In this document: positions 41,113 through 50,871 of the stretch, piece after piece
How the letters are laid out: each line of letters starts with the position of its first letter
Position numbering within the stretch: position 1 is the first letter of the stretch
Origin: Bartonella bilalgolemi
GTDB lineage: Bacteria; Pseudomonadota; Alphaproteobacteria; Rhizobiales; Rhizobiaceae
Reading direction: 5' to 3'
Assembly (NCBI RefSeq): GCF_023500045.1
Contig: NZ_JAMCOF010000009.1
Span: 1-64,000 of the forward strand
Length of the DNA stretch: 64,000 nt
Made by a program: the position numbers and the translations under genes
The notes under the pieces: model-generated
The model's input: only the letters and a program-made list of their open reading frames with translations
The model's database searches: none
Told to the model about the DNA's origin: nothing

Positions 41113-42381
41113 ATGAGAACAAACTCACAATCAGAATTAATAGCAGTTGAAGCAGATATTATTAATAATTTTGATCAACGCATTGATGATTTGCCTGGTA
41201 ATGAAACAGTGCAAGCTATACGTAAGGAAGCTATTGAGCTATTTCAAAAAACACGTCTTCCTTCACGCAAAATGGAGTATTGGCATTATACTAATTTACG
41301 TGTTTTATTAAAATCTGTAAGTAATTTTTCAGAACTTATTGACGAACAGCAGATTAATCCATTACTTCCAGAAAATATTATTTTTTCTATTCAAAATGGT
41401 AAAGCGCTTACGTCAAATAAAATAGTAGGTGTTGAAGTAGAGCATCTTGCAACGGCGTTGGATAAAAATAGCACTAAAATAAATTTAACTATTTCTGATG
41501 AAAATTTTATTGGGCAAATAAATACAGCCTTCGTTACGAATGGATGGATTTTCCAGATTGCTGACAATATTAGATTGGATATACCAATTGAATTACAAAA
41601 TATTCAAATGGGAGGACAGTCACATACTTTTTCAAGCATCAAAGTTGGAAAAAATAGTCAAGCTGTCATTATTGAACGTCAAATCGGCAATGATAAAGAT
41701 ACTTTTGTTAGTTCAGTATTTTCATTAAATCTTGCTGCTAATAGCAATGTAACATGGATTCTTATCTGTGATAGGGGATGTAATACTACACAATTTGGCC
41801 AATTTCGTGCTGTGCTTGCTGAAAATGCTGAATTAACGCTTTATGTGATTAATATAAGTAGCCAACTTAATCGTCAAGAAATTGATATTGAGTTGTTGGG
41901 AAAAAAGTCTAATTTTCAATTGCGAGCAATAAATTTATTGTCTGGAAAAATGCATAATGATCTTACAATGACTGTTCGTCATGTTGAAGAAAAATCGGTT
42001 TCGAGAGAAATTGTACGTAATGTTGTTACAGATAAGGCGCATGGTGTTTTTCAAGGAGTAATACGTGTAGCAAAAAAAGCACAAGAAACAGATGCTCGTA
42101 TGGCTTGCAATAGCCTTATTCTTTCTGATGATGCAGAATTTGATGTAAAACCTGAACTAGAAATTTTTGCTGATAATGTTACTTGCGCTCACGGTGCAAC
42201 AGTTGCTAAACTTAATCATGATCATCTTTTTTATTTAATGGCGCGTGGTATCTCTTTTAAAACTGCCTGTGAACTTTTGGTAAAAGGATTTATCTCAGAA
42301 TTAATTGATGACATCAAGCAAGATAATATTCACGCTATTTTGAGTAATATCATTAGTAAATGGTTAGAAAAGAACGTTTAA
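41113..42381 (+). CDS. sufD: Fe-S cluster assembly protein SufD
   Basis: A 422-residue scaffold subunit, less conserved than SufB. The N-terminal RLPSRKMEYWHYTNLRVLL near residue 54 and the C-terminal NVTCAHGATVAKLNHDHLFYLMARG near residues 350-375 identify it; the histidine in CAHGA corresponds to the conserved SufD His implicated in cluster formation. The ATG at 41113 with GAGG nine bases upstream is preferred; an in-frame TTG at 41098 would add five residues and overlap sufC. Confidence 0.94.
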   Translation: MRTNSQSELIAVEADIINNFDQRIDDLPGNETVQAIRKEAIELFQKTRLPSRKMEYWHYTNLRVLLKSVSNFSELIDEQQINPLLPENIIFSIQNGKALTSNKIVGVEVEHLATALDKNSTKINLTISDENFIGQINTAFVTNGWIFQIADNIRLDIPIELQNIQMGGQSHTFSSIKVGKNSQAVIIERQIGNDKDTFVSSVFSLNLAANSNVTWILICDRGCNTTQFGQFRAVLAENAELTLYVINISSQLNRQEIDIELLGKKSNFQLRAINLLSGKMHNDLTMTVRHVEEKSVSREIVRNVVTDKAHGVFQGVIRVAKKAQETDARMACNSLILSDDAEFDVKPELEIFADNVTCAHGATVAKLNHDHLFYLMARGISFKTACELLVKGFISELIDDIKQDNIHAILSNIISKWLEKNV

Positions 42382-42390
42382 GGTAGAAAA

Positions 42391-43635
42391 ATGGAAAATA
42401 ACATAAAAACATTAAATTATAATGTAGAAGAAATTCGGTGTGATTTTCCTATTTTGCAGAGTAATATTTACGGTAAGCGGTTAGCTTATCTTGATAGTGC
42501 GGCTTCTGCTCAAAAGCCACTATCAGTTCTTAATGTTATGGATAATTTTTATCGATATCATTATGCTAATGTACATCGAGGAATGCATTATTTATCAAAT
42601 ACAGCAACACAATTTTATGAAGATGCTCGTGAAACAGTTCGTGCTTTTTTAAACGCTCAAATAGTTGAAGAAATTATTTTTACGAAGAGTGCAACAGAAG
42701 CTATTAACACTATAGCTTATGGTTGGGGGATGTCTAAATTAAATGAAGGTGATGAAATTATTCTCACTATTATGGAGCATCATTCAAATATTATTCCTTG
42801 GCATTTTATTCGTAAACAAAAGGGTGTAAAACTTGTTTTTGTGCCAGTTGATGAGGATGGTGTTTTACATATTAAAGATTTTCAAAACGCTTTAAGCAAT
42901 AGAACTCGTCTTGTTGCTATTACACATATGTCAAATATATTGGGAAGCGTGTCTCCTATCAGAGAAATAGTTAAATTAGCACATCAAAATGCTATTCCTG
43001 TTCTTGTTGATGGTTCTCAAGGAGCTGTACATTTAACAATTGATATGCAAGATCTTGATTGTGATTGGTATGTTTTCACTGGTCATAAGATTTATGGTCC
43101 TACAGGCATTGGTGTTCTTTATGGAAAAAAATATCGGCTAGAGGAAATGCGTCCTTTTCAGGGGGGAGGGCAAATGATTGAAGAGGTGACACTTGATAAG
43201 GTTTCTTATAATGTTCCTCCATACCGTTTTGAAGCTGGTACTCCTCCTATAGTTGAAGCTATTGGGTTAGCAGCAGCTATCGATTATATACAAGAAAAGG
43301 ATAGAGATGCAATTTATACGCATGAAATGGCACTTTTAAATTATGCTCATGAAAGACTTGAAGCAGTTCAGTCATTACATATCTATGGACGCGCCTTTAA
43401 CAAAGGTACTATTATATCTTTTGAACTTGAAGGTATTCATGCACATGATGTTGCTATGTTTGTTGATCGACAGGGAGTTGCTATACGTGCGGGAACACAT
43501 TGTGCACAGCCTTTATTACAACATCTTGGTTTAACATCTATCTGTCGTGCATCATTAGCAATGTATAGTAATCGCGAAGATATTGATCAATTGGTTGAAG
43601 CGTTAGAAAAAGCAAGGATATTTTTTAATGGTTAG
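42391..43635 (+). CDS. sufS: Cysteine desulfurase SufS
   Basis: A 414-residue PLP enzyme that provides persulfide sulfur to the SufBCD scaffold. It begins with the SufS-type EEIRCDFPILQ and YLDSAASAQKP; the PLP lysine is K233 in FTGHKIYGPTG, and the active cysteine is C371 in RAGTHCAQPLL, with the short group II loop. Group II desulfurases normally need a sulfur-accepting partner (SufE or SufU), and none is seen in this window. It lies 9 bases after sufD and overlaps sufT by 8. Confidence 0.96.
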   Translation: MENNIKTLNYNVEEIRCDFPILQSNIYGKRLAYLDSAASAQKPLSVLNVMDNFYRYHYANVHRGMHYLSNTATQFYEDARETVRAFLNAQIVEEIIFTKSATEAINTIAYGWGMSKLNEGDEIILTIMEHHSNIIPWHFIRKQKGVKLVFVPVDEDGVLHIKDFQNALSNRTRLVAITHMSNILGSVSPIREIVKLAHQNAIPVLVDGSQGAVHLTIDMQDLDCDWYVFTGHKIYGPTGIGVLYGKKYRLEEMRPFQGGGQMIEEVTLDKVSYNVPPYRFEAGTPPIVEAIGLAAAIDYIQEKDRDAIYTHEMALLNYAHERLEAVQSLHIYGRAFNKGTIISFELEGIHAHDVAMFVDRQGVAIRAGTHCAQPLLQHLGLTSICRASLAMYSNREDIDQLVEALEKARIFFNG

Positions 43636-44029
43636 GTTAATTGACAAGTGCCATTCGGCTGAGCCTGTTGGTATAGAGAGTGAAAAGGAAGAGTCTTGTT
43701 TATTAGCAATCCCAGAATCTGAAATTAATCGTTTGACGAGCGATATTATTGCTGCTCTTAAAACAGTTTACGATCCAGAGATACCTGCTGATATTTATGA
43801 ATTAGGATTGATTTATCGGATTGATATTGAAGATGATCGTTCGGTAAAAATTGAAATGACACTTACAGCTCCTGGGTGTCCTGTTGCAGGTGAGATGCCA
43901 GGTTGGGTAGAAAATGCTGTAAGTGCAGTTGAAGGCGTTTTAAGTGTTGAAGTAACTATGACATTTGATCCTCCGTGGACACCTGAATGTATGTCAGAAG
44001 AAGCACAGGTTGCTGTTGGATGGTACTAA
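43628..44029 (+). CDS. sufT: SUF system assembly protein SufT (DUF59 / MIP18 family)
   Basis: A 133-residue protein with a DUF59 domain: TVYDPEIPADIYELGLIYRI near residues 46-65, TLTAPGCPVAGEMPGW, and the C-terminal MTFDPPWTPECMSEEA. DUF59 proteins help mature Fe-S proteins. The gene overlaps the end of sufS by 8 bases and closes the intact part of the suf operon. A SufA/HesB-type carrier often follows in relatives, but the sequence after this gene is degraded and I see no trace of one. Confidence 0.92.
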   Translation: MVRLIDKCHSAEPVGIESEKEESCLLAIPESEINRLTSDIIAALKTVYDPEIPADIYELGLIYRIDIEDDRSVKIEMTLTAPGCPVAGEMPGWVENAVSAVEGVLSVEVTMTFDPPWTPECMSEEAQVAVGWY

Positions 44030-44119
44030 AAGAAGTAAAATAATAATATTTTATTACCCTTTTTTCATTCTATACATTATTTTTTTCTTTTTTATCATTT
44101 AGATGGCTATAACTTTTTG

Positions 44120-44290
44120 CGATCAGCGTTCTTTGTATAAAGAGCTGCTGTGATATCATCTGTCCAGCTAAAAATTGCTTTGAGTTGGATACTATCGCAT
44201 TTGAGATTTCAAATCTTATTGTCGCTAATTTTCTTAAATTATAAGCTGATTTTAATATCAGCAACAATAACAGCAATGGAAGCTGTCATT
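44120..44290 (-). pseudogene. Possible C-terminal remnant of an unknown gene
   Basis: On the minus strand, one frame gives a protein-like end, KAIFSWTDDITAALYTKNAD followed by RKKL and a stop, but in-frame stops appear a few codons upstream. The stretch could be the decayed 3' end of an unknown gene. I recognise no family. Boundaries are approximate. Confidence 0.3.
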
Positions 44291-44323
44291 GTAATGGAAA
44301 GAGCAAATCGATTGAAATTTTTA

Positions 44324-44755
44324 TGGCAAAAAGCAGCGATATTCTTTGGCCAGAAGGTGAAACTGATGAGACAGAGCTTGAGGTATGATCTTGGGGTGTG
44401 GCAATACTGGGAATGATAGCCTTTATAATGGCATTAGCGGCAAAGGTAGTTTTGGTGGTGGTTTGTGCACACTTAAGAACAAAGAAAAAAGTTTTTTGGA
44501 AAGAGTTTGGGTCAGTATTGGAAAAGTTCAAAAAGCTCATGGTGACCTTATAGGCAGCATCACAAAAGTTATTCAATTTATTATGACTAGAGGCTCAAAT
44601 AAACCTTATCAAAAAGGTGTGTTTAAGGATGATAGTATAAAGAAAACGGTGGTCAAGTCAGTAATAGTGTTCTTAGCATGTGGAGTGGTCATGCTGTTAA
44701 AGGCAGTGATAGTATTTATGGCAGCGATTATTTTCCTGGAAAAATGAAACATCTT
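44324..44755 (+). pseudogene. Broken frames next to lysozyme, possible phage lysis genes
   Basis: Several short overlapping frames show protein-like pieces but none is a whole gene. One frame starts MAKSSDILWPEGETDETELE, then a stop, then a membrane-like stretch (GVAILGMIAFIMALAAKVVL) with a charged tail, resembling a small holin-sized membrane protein. A later frame gives SMWSGHAVKGSDSIYGSDYF. Together with the truncated lysozyme just downstream this looks like the debris of a phage lysis or tail module. Assignment as holin is speculative. Confidence 0.4.
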
Positions 44756-44822
44756 GATCAAATAGAAATGGTAGGGATGGCGCCGTATTAATCAATGTTT
44801 ATCTATACAATGGAATTAAACG

Positions 44823-45026
44823 ATGGCACGAAAAATCACTGAAAATTATCTCAATTATTTAAAGAAGTGGGCACGTTTACAGCTTCATGCTAATCAAGAT
44901 GTTTCTGGCGTTTGGACCATAGGATGTGGTCATACAGAAAAAGCTGGTAAGCCAATGGTTGTTGAAGGCATGGTTATTACGAAAGAAAAGAGAAATTATG
45001 CTTTTAACCGATTTGAGTCAATATGA
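44823..45026 (+). pseudogene. Truncated phage lysozyme (GH24 type) remnant
   Basis: A 67-residue frame with the phage-lysozyme signature VSGVWTIGCGHTEKAGKP and EGMVITKEK, which aligns with the VWTIGYGHT motif of GH24 endolysins. The start (LNYLKKWARLQLHANQDV) corresponds to the usual KKWEGLRLxAYxD segment, but the catalytic Glu after Trp is replaced by Ala. The frame ends after 67 codons, where intact enzymes have about 150 or more. It is therefore a dead fragment. Confidence 0.8.
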
Positions 45027-45126
45027 GAAGAGAGTGTAAATCCTATTCTCTAACCTTTATTTTTTTATCCCGCACCTTAAAAAAACATATATAAAATCAA
45101 TATCTTATGCTAAAAGCAAACATGCC

Positions 45127-45202
45127 TGGTGGGCGATGAGAGACTCGAACTCCCGACATCCTCGGTGTAAACGAGGCGCTCTACCAGCTGAGCTAATCGC
45201 CC
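45127..45202 (-). tRNA. tRNA-Val (anticodon UAC)
   Basis: Read on the minus strand, the acceptor stem GGGCGAT pairs with ATCGCCC, the D arm is GCTC-AGCTGGTAGA-GCGC, the anticodon loop TTTACAC closed by CCTCG/CGAGG reads TAC, and the T arm has GGGAG-TTCGAGT-CTCTC. Discriminator A and the CCA end are encoded. It faces tRNA-Asp divergently. Confidence 0.96.
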
Positions 45203-45352
45203 AATGTAATAATTTACACTTGGATAATCATCCTATTAAGGAAAAAAAAAATTAAAGGCAAGAATAAAAAATATTATTTGTTAATGTTTTTTAGAGAATT
45301 AGGTGAGTTTTTATTGTTTATTTAATTTTTTTAAAAAAACGTTTCATTTTTC

Positions 45353-45381
45353 TTGACAGAAACGAATGAACATCTTACACG
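45353..45381 (+). promoter_or_regulatory. Candidate promoter for tRNA-Asp
   Basis: A perfect -35 hexamer TTGACA at 45353-45358 is followed, after 17 bases, by a weak -10 (TACACG). A start near 45389 would leave about 30 bases before the tRNA-Asp 5' end at 45418. The -10 is poor, so this is tentative. Confidence 0.4.
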
Positions 45382-45417
45382 AGCGTTGATACCATATTAA
45401 TTGGTTCAAAGAAGTGC

Positions 45418-45494
45418 GCGGGTGTAGCTCAGTTGGTTAGAGTGCTGGCCTGTCACGCCGGAGGTCGCGGGTTCGAGTCCCGTCACTCGCGCCA
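45418..45494 (+). tRNA. tRNA-Asp (anticodon GUC)
   Basis: The acceptor stem GCGGGTG pairs with CACTCGC (one G-U pair), the D arm is GCTC-AGTTGGTTAGA-GTGC, and the anticodon loop CTGTCAC, closed by CTGGC/GCCGG, reads GTC. The T arm is CGGG-TTCGAGT-CCCG. Discriminator G and CCA are encoded. Confidence 0.96.
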
Positions 45495-45788
45495 TTTCGA
45501 TTTCCTGATTTATTTAGCATGTGTTTTTTTCTTTGTAGATTATAATAGTTATAGCACATTCTGTATAATTTTTAGCTAATTAATTTTTTCTTTTTTCATA
45601 TAGTTTTATGGGAATAAGGGCTTGCGTCTTTTTTTTTCTTTGCAATACCTATAAACAAAGAGATTAGATACTATGCGGCATGCCCTTTAAGCTGTACGAG
45701 CGAAATTAGCGTGATAATATTGTAATTTTATCTAGACAACATTCGATGATTAGGCTAATTCAAAAACTCATTAAAGCGGAAAAGGATT

Positions 45789-46154
45789 ATGATTCATTTA
45801 TTGAGCTCTTATTTACCGGTATTGGTTTTTATTACTATTTCAGTAATTATTACTGGAGTTCTTTTAATCATACCCTATATGGTGGCTTATCGTGCTCCTG
45901 ATCCTGAGAAATTATCGGCTTATGAATGTGGATTCAACTCATTTGATGATGCTCGAATGAAGTTTGATGTTCGATTTTATCTAGTTTCAATTTTATTCAT
46001 TATTTTCGATCTTGAGGTTGCTTTTCTTTTTCCTTGGGCTGTTTCATTTGCTTCAATAGGTATATTTGGTTTTTGGTCGATGATTGTGTTCTTAGCGATA
46101 TTGACGATTGGATTTATATATGAATGGAAAAAGGGGGCTCTTGAATGGAATTAG
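45789..46154 (+). CDS. nuoA: NADH-quinone oxidoreductase subunit A
   Basis: A 121-residue membrane subunit of complex I with three hydrophobic segments. The loop after helix 1 carries the conserved [21 protein letters not shown] region near residues 38-58, followed by [29 protein letters not shown] precedes the ATG. It is the first gene of a full nuoA-N operon and overlaps nuoB by 10 bases. Confidence 0.96.
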   Translation: MIHLLSSYLPVLVFITISVIITGVLLIIPYMVAYRAPDPEKLSAYECGFNSFDDARMKFDVRFYLVSILFIIFDLEVAFLFPWAVSFASIGIFGFWSMIVFLAILTIGFIYEWKKGALEWN

Positions 46155-46726
46155 GATTTAATAATTCAGTGGTTGTTGCTCCAAAATCAAAAGGAATCAT
46201 TGATCCAAATACAGGTAAGTTGCTAGGTTCTAATGATAAGTTTTTCAGTGATATTAATACTGAATTAGGGGACAAGGGTTTCTTAGTAACTTCAGCAGAG
46301 GCTTTAATCACTTGGGCACGCACCGGTTCATTGATGTGGATGAGCTTTGGTCTGGCTTGTTGTGCGGTTGAGATGATGCAATGCTCAATGCCTCATTATG
46401 ATAATGAACGTTTTGGTTATGCGCCACGCGCTTCACCGCGTCAATCAGATGTGATGGTAGTTGCTGGTACTTTAACAAATAAAATGGCACCTGCTTTACG
46501 TAAAGTTTACGATCAGATGCCTGAGCCACGTTATGTGATTTCTATGGGATCCTGTGCGAATGGTGGGGGGTATTATCATTATTCTTATTCGGTTGTGCGT
46601 GGATGTGATCGCATTGTTCCAGTGGATATTTATATTCCAGGATGTCCTCCTACAGCAGAGGCACTGTTGTATGGCATCTTATTATTGCAGAAAAAAATCC
46701 GTCGGACTGGATCTATAGAGCGATAG
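46145..46726 (+). CDS. nuoB: NADH-quinone oxidoreductase subunit B
   Basis: A 193-residue subunit holding cluster N2, the last Fe-S cluster before quinone. The cluster ligands are visible in [29 protein letters not shown] and [11 protein letters not shown]. It belongs to the peripheral arm at the junction with the membrane arm. It overlaps nuoA by 10 bases and is 13 bases ahead of nuoC. Confidence 0.97.
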   Translation: MELGFNNSVVVAPKSKGIIDPNTGKLLGSNDKFFSDINTELGDKGFLVTSAEALITWARTGSLMWMSFGLACCAVEMMQCSMPHYDNERFGYAPRASPRQSDVMVVAGTLTNKMAPALRKVYDQMPEPRYVISMGSCANGGGYYHYSYSVVRGCDRIVPVDIYIPGCPPTAEALLYGILLLQKKIRRTGSIER

Positions 46727-46739
46727 GGAATTTATAATA

Positions 46740-47348
46740 ATGAGTGAAACATTAATTGAGCTTTCTAACTATTTGAAAGATAAATTGGGAGATAAGATAG
46801 AGGAAAGTATTTTTGCATTTGGTGAATTGACAATTGTATCACGTCTTGATGCAATTATTGATGTTTTAATGTTTGTTCGCGATGATTCTCGTTGTCAATT
46901 TATTAGTATTATAGATATTAGCGGTGTAGATTATCCTTCTCGTGAAAAACGTTTTGATGTGTCTTATCAGTTATTATCTCCACGATATAATTTACGTTTA
47001 CGTATTAAAGTGCGTACTGATGAGAATGTAGCTGTTGCTTCTGCTTGTTCGATTTATCCTGGAGCAGAATGGTATGAGCGTGAAGCTTACGATATGTATG
47101 GTATTTTATTTTCAGGACATCCGGATTTGCGACGTATTTTAACAGATTATGGATTTGAAGGGCATCCTTTGCGCAAAGATTTTCCTGTAACAGGATTTGT
47201 TGAATGTCGTTATGATAATGAAAGCAAACGAGTTATTTATGAACCTATTATTTTGCGACAAGAAATGCGTAATTTTGACTTTCTTTCACCTTGGGAAGGT
47301 AATGAGCGTATTTCATCATGTATTAAAGAATCAAGTATTGAAAAATAA
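46740..47348 (+). CDS. nuoC: NADH-quinone oxidoreductase subunit C
   Basis: A 202-residue peripheral-arm subunit without cofactors. The family signature [44 protein letters not shown] lies near residues 108-151 (only parts are quoted by position). It is separate from NuoD, unlike the fused NuoCD of E. coli, as usual in Alphaproteobacteria. A 164-base gap separates it from the nuoD start. Confidence 0.96.
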   Translation: MSETLIELSNYLKDKLGDKIEESIFAFGELTIVSRLDAIIDVLMFVRDDSRCQFISIIDISGVDYPSREKRFDVSYQLLSPRYNLRLRIKVRTDENVAVASACSIYPGAEWYEREAYDMYGILFSGHPDLRRILTDYGFEGHPLRKDFPVTGFVECRYDNESKRVIYEPIILRQEMRNFDFLSPWEGNERISSCIKESSIEK

Positions 47349-47512
47349 TTGAGCATTTTCAGTAGGGGTGGTGTATAGAAAGTGATCATTGCATATAAGT
47401 TATTTATACACTTATACACAGTGAGTAGTTATTTTGTGTTGTGCATTATAATAACAGAATATTTATTGGTGTTCAGTTTTTAGGATGTATTGAAAGAAGC
47501 AAGGGGTTGATA

Positions 47513-48703
47513 GTGCCTGAGGTTAATGTCCGAAATTTTAATATTAATTTTGGTCCACAGCATCCTGCTGCGCATGGTGTTTTGCGCATGGTTTTAGAAT
47601 TGGATGGTGAAGTTGTTGAGCGTGTGGATCCACATATTGGATTATTGCACCGCGGTACAGAAAAGTTAATGGAAACAAAAACTTACCTCCAAGCAGGACC
47701 TTATCTTGATCGTTTAGATTATGTTGCTCCTATGAATCAAGAGCATGCTTTTGTGCTTGCTATTGAAAAATTATTGGGTATTGAGGTTCCTAAGCGAGGG
47801 CAATTGATTCGCGTTCTATTTTCTGAAATTGGGCGTATTCTTAATCATTTGCTTAATGTAACGACACAGGCAATGGATGTTGGTGCTTTAACACCACCAC
47901 TTTGGGGGTTTGAACAGCGTGAAAAATTGATGATTTTTTATGAGCGTGCATGTGGTGCACGTCTTCATGCCAATTATTTTCGTCCTGGTGGTGTGCATCA
48001 AGATTTACCAGAAAAATTAATTGAAGATATTGGTAATTTTATTGATCCATTTCTTATTGCTCTTGATAAACTTGATAAGCTTATAACACCCAATCGAATT
48101 TTTAAACAGCGGAATGTAGATATTGGTGTGGTGAATATTAATGAGGCTTGGGCTCGTGCTTTTTCTGGGGTAATGATTCGTGGGGCTGGTGTATCATGGG
48201 ATTTGCGTAAAAGCCAACCTTATGAGTGTTATGATGAAATGGAATTTGATATTCCTGTAGGTAAAAATAGTGATTGTTACGATCGCTATCTCATTCGTAT
48301 GGAAGAAATGAGGCAATCAACAAAAATTATGCGGCAATGTGTAAACCGTTTGCTTTCTTCTGAAAAAAATGGACCAGTTTCAAGCTTAGATCGTAAGGTT
48401 GTGCCACCAAAACGCAGTGAGATGAAAAATTCGATGGAAGCACTTATTCATCATTTTAAGCTTTATACAGAAGGTTTTCATACTCCTCCTGGTGAAGTTT
48501 ATGTCGCTGTAGAAGCACCAAAAGGTGAGTTTGGTGTTTATCTAGTTTCTGATGGAACAAATAAACCTTATCGTGTTAAATTACGTGCTCCTGGTTTTGC
48601 TCATCTTCAAGCTATGGACTTTCTGACTCGAGGCCATATGCTAGCAGATGCAACAGCTATTTTGGGCTCGATTGATATTGTTTTTGGGGAGGTTGATCGT
48701 TAA
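47513..48703 (+). CDS. nuoD: NADH-quinone oxidoreductase subunit D
   Basis: A 396-residue subunit that, with NuoB, forms the quinone site. The conserved [20 protein letters not shown] is near the N-terminus and [14 protein letters not shown] near residue 45; the C-terminus ends [14 protein letters not shown]. The start is taken as the GTG at 47513 ([14 protein letters not shown] in translation, Met in the protein) because AAGGGG lies 6 bases upstream and relatives begin at this point. The frame is open to 47441, which would add 24 atypical residues. Confidence 0.95.
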   Translation: MPEVNVRNFNINFGPQHPAAHGVLRMVLELDGEVVERVDPHIGLLHRGTEKLMETKTYLQAGPYLDRLDYVAPMNQEHAFVLAIEKLLGIEVPKRGQLIRVLFSEIGRILNHLLNVTTQAMDVGALTPPLWGFEQREKLMIFYERACGARLHANYFRPGGVHQDLPEKLIEDIGNFIDPFLIALDKLDKLITPNRIFKQRNVDIGVVNINEAWARAFSGVMIRGAGVSWDLRKSQPYECYDEMEFDIPVGKNSDCYDRYLIRMEEMRQSTKIMRQCVNRLLSSEKNGPVSSLDRKVVPPKRSEMKNSMEALIHHFKLYTEGFHTPPGEVYVAVEAPKGEFGVYLVSDGTNKPYRVKLRAPGFAHLQAMDFLTRGHMLADATAILGSIDIVFGEVDR

Positions 48704-49380
48704 TGTCTTTACGTCGTCTTGCCGATGATATCCATCAGCCAGTGAAATTTTCTTTCACAAAAGAGAATCAAGTATGGGTGCAAAATACCATAAAGAAATA
48801 TCCCGTAGGGCGTGAACAATCTGCTGTTATCCCCTTATTGATGCGTGCTCAAGAACAGGAAGGTTGGGTAACGCGTGCTGCAATTGAACATATTGCTGAA
48901 ATACTTTCTATGGCTTATATTCGCGTTTTAGAGGTCGCGACTTTTTACACTCAATTTCAACTAAAACCAGTTGGAACAAAGGCGCATATTCAGGTTTGTG
49001 GTACGACTCCTTGTATGCTACGTGGTTCCGAAGAATTGATCAAAGTTTGTCAAAAAAAAATTCATTATAAGCCTTTCGTTACTAATCAAAATGGCACATT
49101 GTCATGGGAAGAAGTTGAGTGTCTTGGTGCTTGTGTTAACGCTCCAATGGTTATGATTTTCAAAGATACTTATGAAGATCTTACAGCTGAACGTCTTGAA
49201 GAAATTATCGATGCATTTGAGGCAGGTAAAGGTTCTAATATAACTGTAGGACCACAAAATAATCGTAAATCATCAGAACCTATTAGTGGCTTAACTTCTT
49301 TAGTTGATGGGAATAAAAATAAAATGAAATCATTTAAATCTTCAAAGAAAAAGAGAAATGAAGGCATAGAAGTTGGATAA
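48703..49380 (+). CDS. nuoE: NADH-quinone oxidoreductase subunit E
   Basis: A 225-residue thioredoxin-like subunit with a [2Fe-2S] cluster (N1a). Ligand cysteines are in QVCGTTPCMLRG near residue 99 and VECLGACVNAPM near residue 140. The C-terminal ~55 residues are a Lys/Ser-rich tail (NKNKMKSFKSSKKKRNEG) beyond the usual core. The ATG overlaps the last base of the nuoD stop. A 119-base gap follows before nuoF. Confidence 0.95.
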   Translation: MSLRRLADDIHQPVKFSFTKENQVWVQNTIKKYPVGREQSAVIPLLMRAQEQEGWVTRAAIEHIAEILSMAYIRVLEVATFYTQFQLKPVGTKAHIQVCGTTPCMLRGSEELIKVCQKKIHYKPFVTNQNGTLSWEEVECLGACVNAPMVMIFKDTYEDLTAERLEEIIDAFEAGKGSNITVGPQNNRKSSEPISGLTSLVDGNKNKMKSFKSSKKKRNEGIEVG

Positions 49381-49499
49381 ATATTTCTTTGAATTGAATA
49401 AAATATCTTTAATATAAAATAGAATTTTTGGAAAAATATTGAAAAATTGAATTAGGAAAATGCTAAAAATGCATTCAGTTGTAGAAAAAAAGGTGGGGT

Positions 49500-50807
49500 A
49501 TGCTGGCTGATAAGGATCGCATTTTCACCAATATTTATGGTTTTAAAGATAAATCATTGAAGGCCGCGGTATTGCGTGGACATTGGGATGGTACCAAAGC
49601 GATTATTGAAAAAGGCCGTGATTGGATTATTGATGAAATGAAAGCTTCAGGCTTACGTGGTCGTGGTGGTGCTGGTTTTCCTACTGGTATGAAATGGTCA
49701 TTTATGCCAAAACAAAGTGATGGTCGGCCTCATTATTTGGTCGTGAATGCAGATGAGTCGGAGCCAGGAACATGTAAAGACCGTGATATTTTAAGACACG
49801 ATCCCCATACTTTAATTGAAGGATGTGTTATTGCTACTTTTGCAATGGGGGCAAATGTTGCTTTTATTTATGTCCGTGGTGAATATATTCGTGAGCGTGA
49901 AGCGCTTCAGGCTGCAATTGATGAGTGTTATGAAGCGGGGTTACTTGGCAAAAAGACTAAGTGTGGTCATGTTTGTGATATTATTGTTCATCATGGTGCT
50001 GGAGCTTACATTTGCGGTGAAGAGACAGCTCTTCTTGAAAGCCTTGAGGGGAAAAAAGGCCAACCTCGATTAAAACCTCCATTTCCTGCAAATATGGGAA
50101 TTTATGGTTGTCCAACAACCGTTAACAACGTGGAATCTATAGCAGTTGTTCCTACAATTTTACGTCGAGGTGCTTCGTGGTTTTCATCGATTGGTCGGGC
50201 AAACAATGTTGGAACGAAATTGTTTATGATTTCTGGACATGTTAATGCGCCTTGTACATTCGAAGAAGCTCTAGGTGTTTCTTTTCGTGAATTGATTGAA
50301 AAACACACAGGTGGTATTCGCGGTGGATGGAATAATCTTTTAGCAGTTATTCCAGGGGGTGCTTCTTGTCCGATTGTGCGTGGAGAAGATATGATAAATG
50401 CCATTATGGATTTCGATGGGATGCGAGATGTTGGCTCTTCTTTTGGGACAGGTGGTGCGATTGTTATGGACAAATCAACTGATATTATTAAGGCAATTTG
50501 GCGTATAGCAGCTTTTTTTAAACATGAAAGCTGTGGTCAATGTACACCATGTCGTGAAGGAACTGGGTGGATGATGCGTCTTTTGGGGCGTATGGTTGAG
50601 GGAAGAGCGCAAAAACGCGAAATTGATCTTCTATTTGAAGTTTCTAAACAGGTTGAAGGGCATACTATTTGTGCACTTGGAGATGCTGCAGCATGGCCTA
50701 TACAAGGGTTAATCCGTAATTTTCGTTCAGAGATTGAACAAAGAATTGATGATTACACGCGAAGTGCAGTTCAAAGCAAAAATATTACTTTGGAAACAAT
50801 AAAATAA
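49500..50807 (+). CDS. nuoF: NADH-quinone oxidoreductase subunit F
   Basis: A 435-residue subunit that binds NADH, FMN and one [4Fe-4S] cluster (N3). The nucleotide-binding [18 protein letters not shown] is near residue 52, the FMN region [17 protein letters not shown] near 81, and [20 protein letters not shown] near 165. The cluster motif [15 protein letters not shown] is near 343. GGTGGGG lies just before the ATG. Confidence 0.97.
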   Translation: MLADKDRIFTNIYGFKDKSLKAAVLRGHWDGTKAIIEKGRDWIIDEMKASGLRGRGGAGFPTGMKWSFMPKQSDGRPHYLVVNADESEPGTCKDRDILRHDPHTLIEGCVIATFAMGANVAFIYVRGEYIREREALQAAIDECYEAGLLGKKTKCGHVCDIIVHHGAGAYICGEETALLESLEGKKGQPRLKPPFPANMGIYGCPTTVNNVESIAVVPTILRRGASWFSSIGRANNVGTKLFMISGHVNAPCTFEEALGVSFRELIEKHTGGIRGGWNNLLAVIPGGASCPIVRGEDMINAIMDFDGMRDVGSSFGTGGAIVMDKSTDIIKAIWRIAAFFKHESCGQCTPCREGTGWMMRLLGRMVEGRAQKREIDLLFEVSKQVEGHTICALGDAAAWPIQGLIRNFRSEIEQRIDDYTRSAVQSKNITLETIK

Positions 50808-50871
50808 AGAGTTTTGTTTTTTAAAATGATGAAATACAAATTAAGTAGGTTATTCGCGGGCTGGATTGGTG

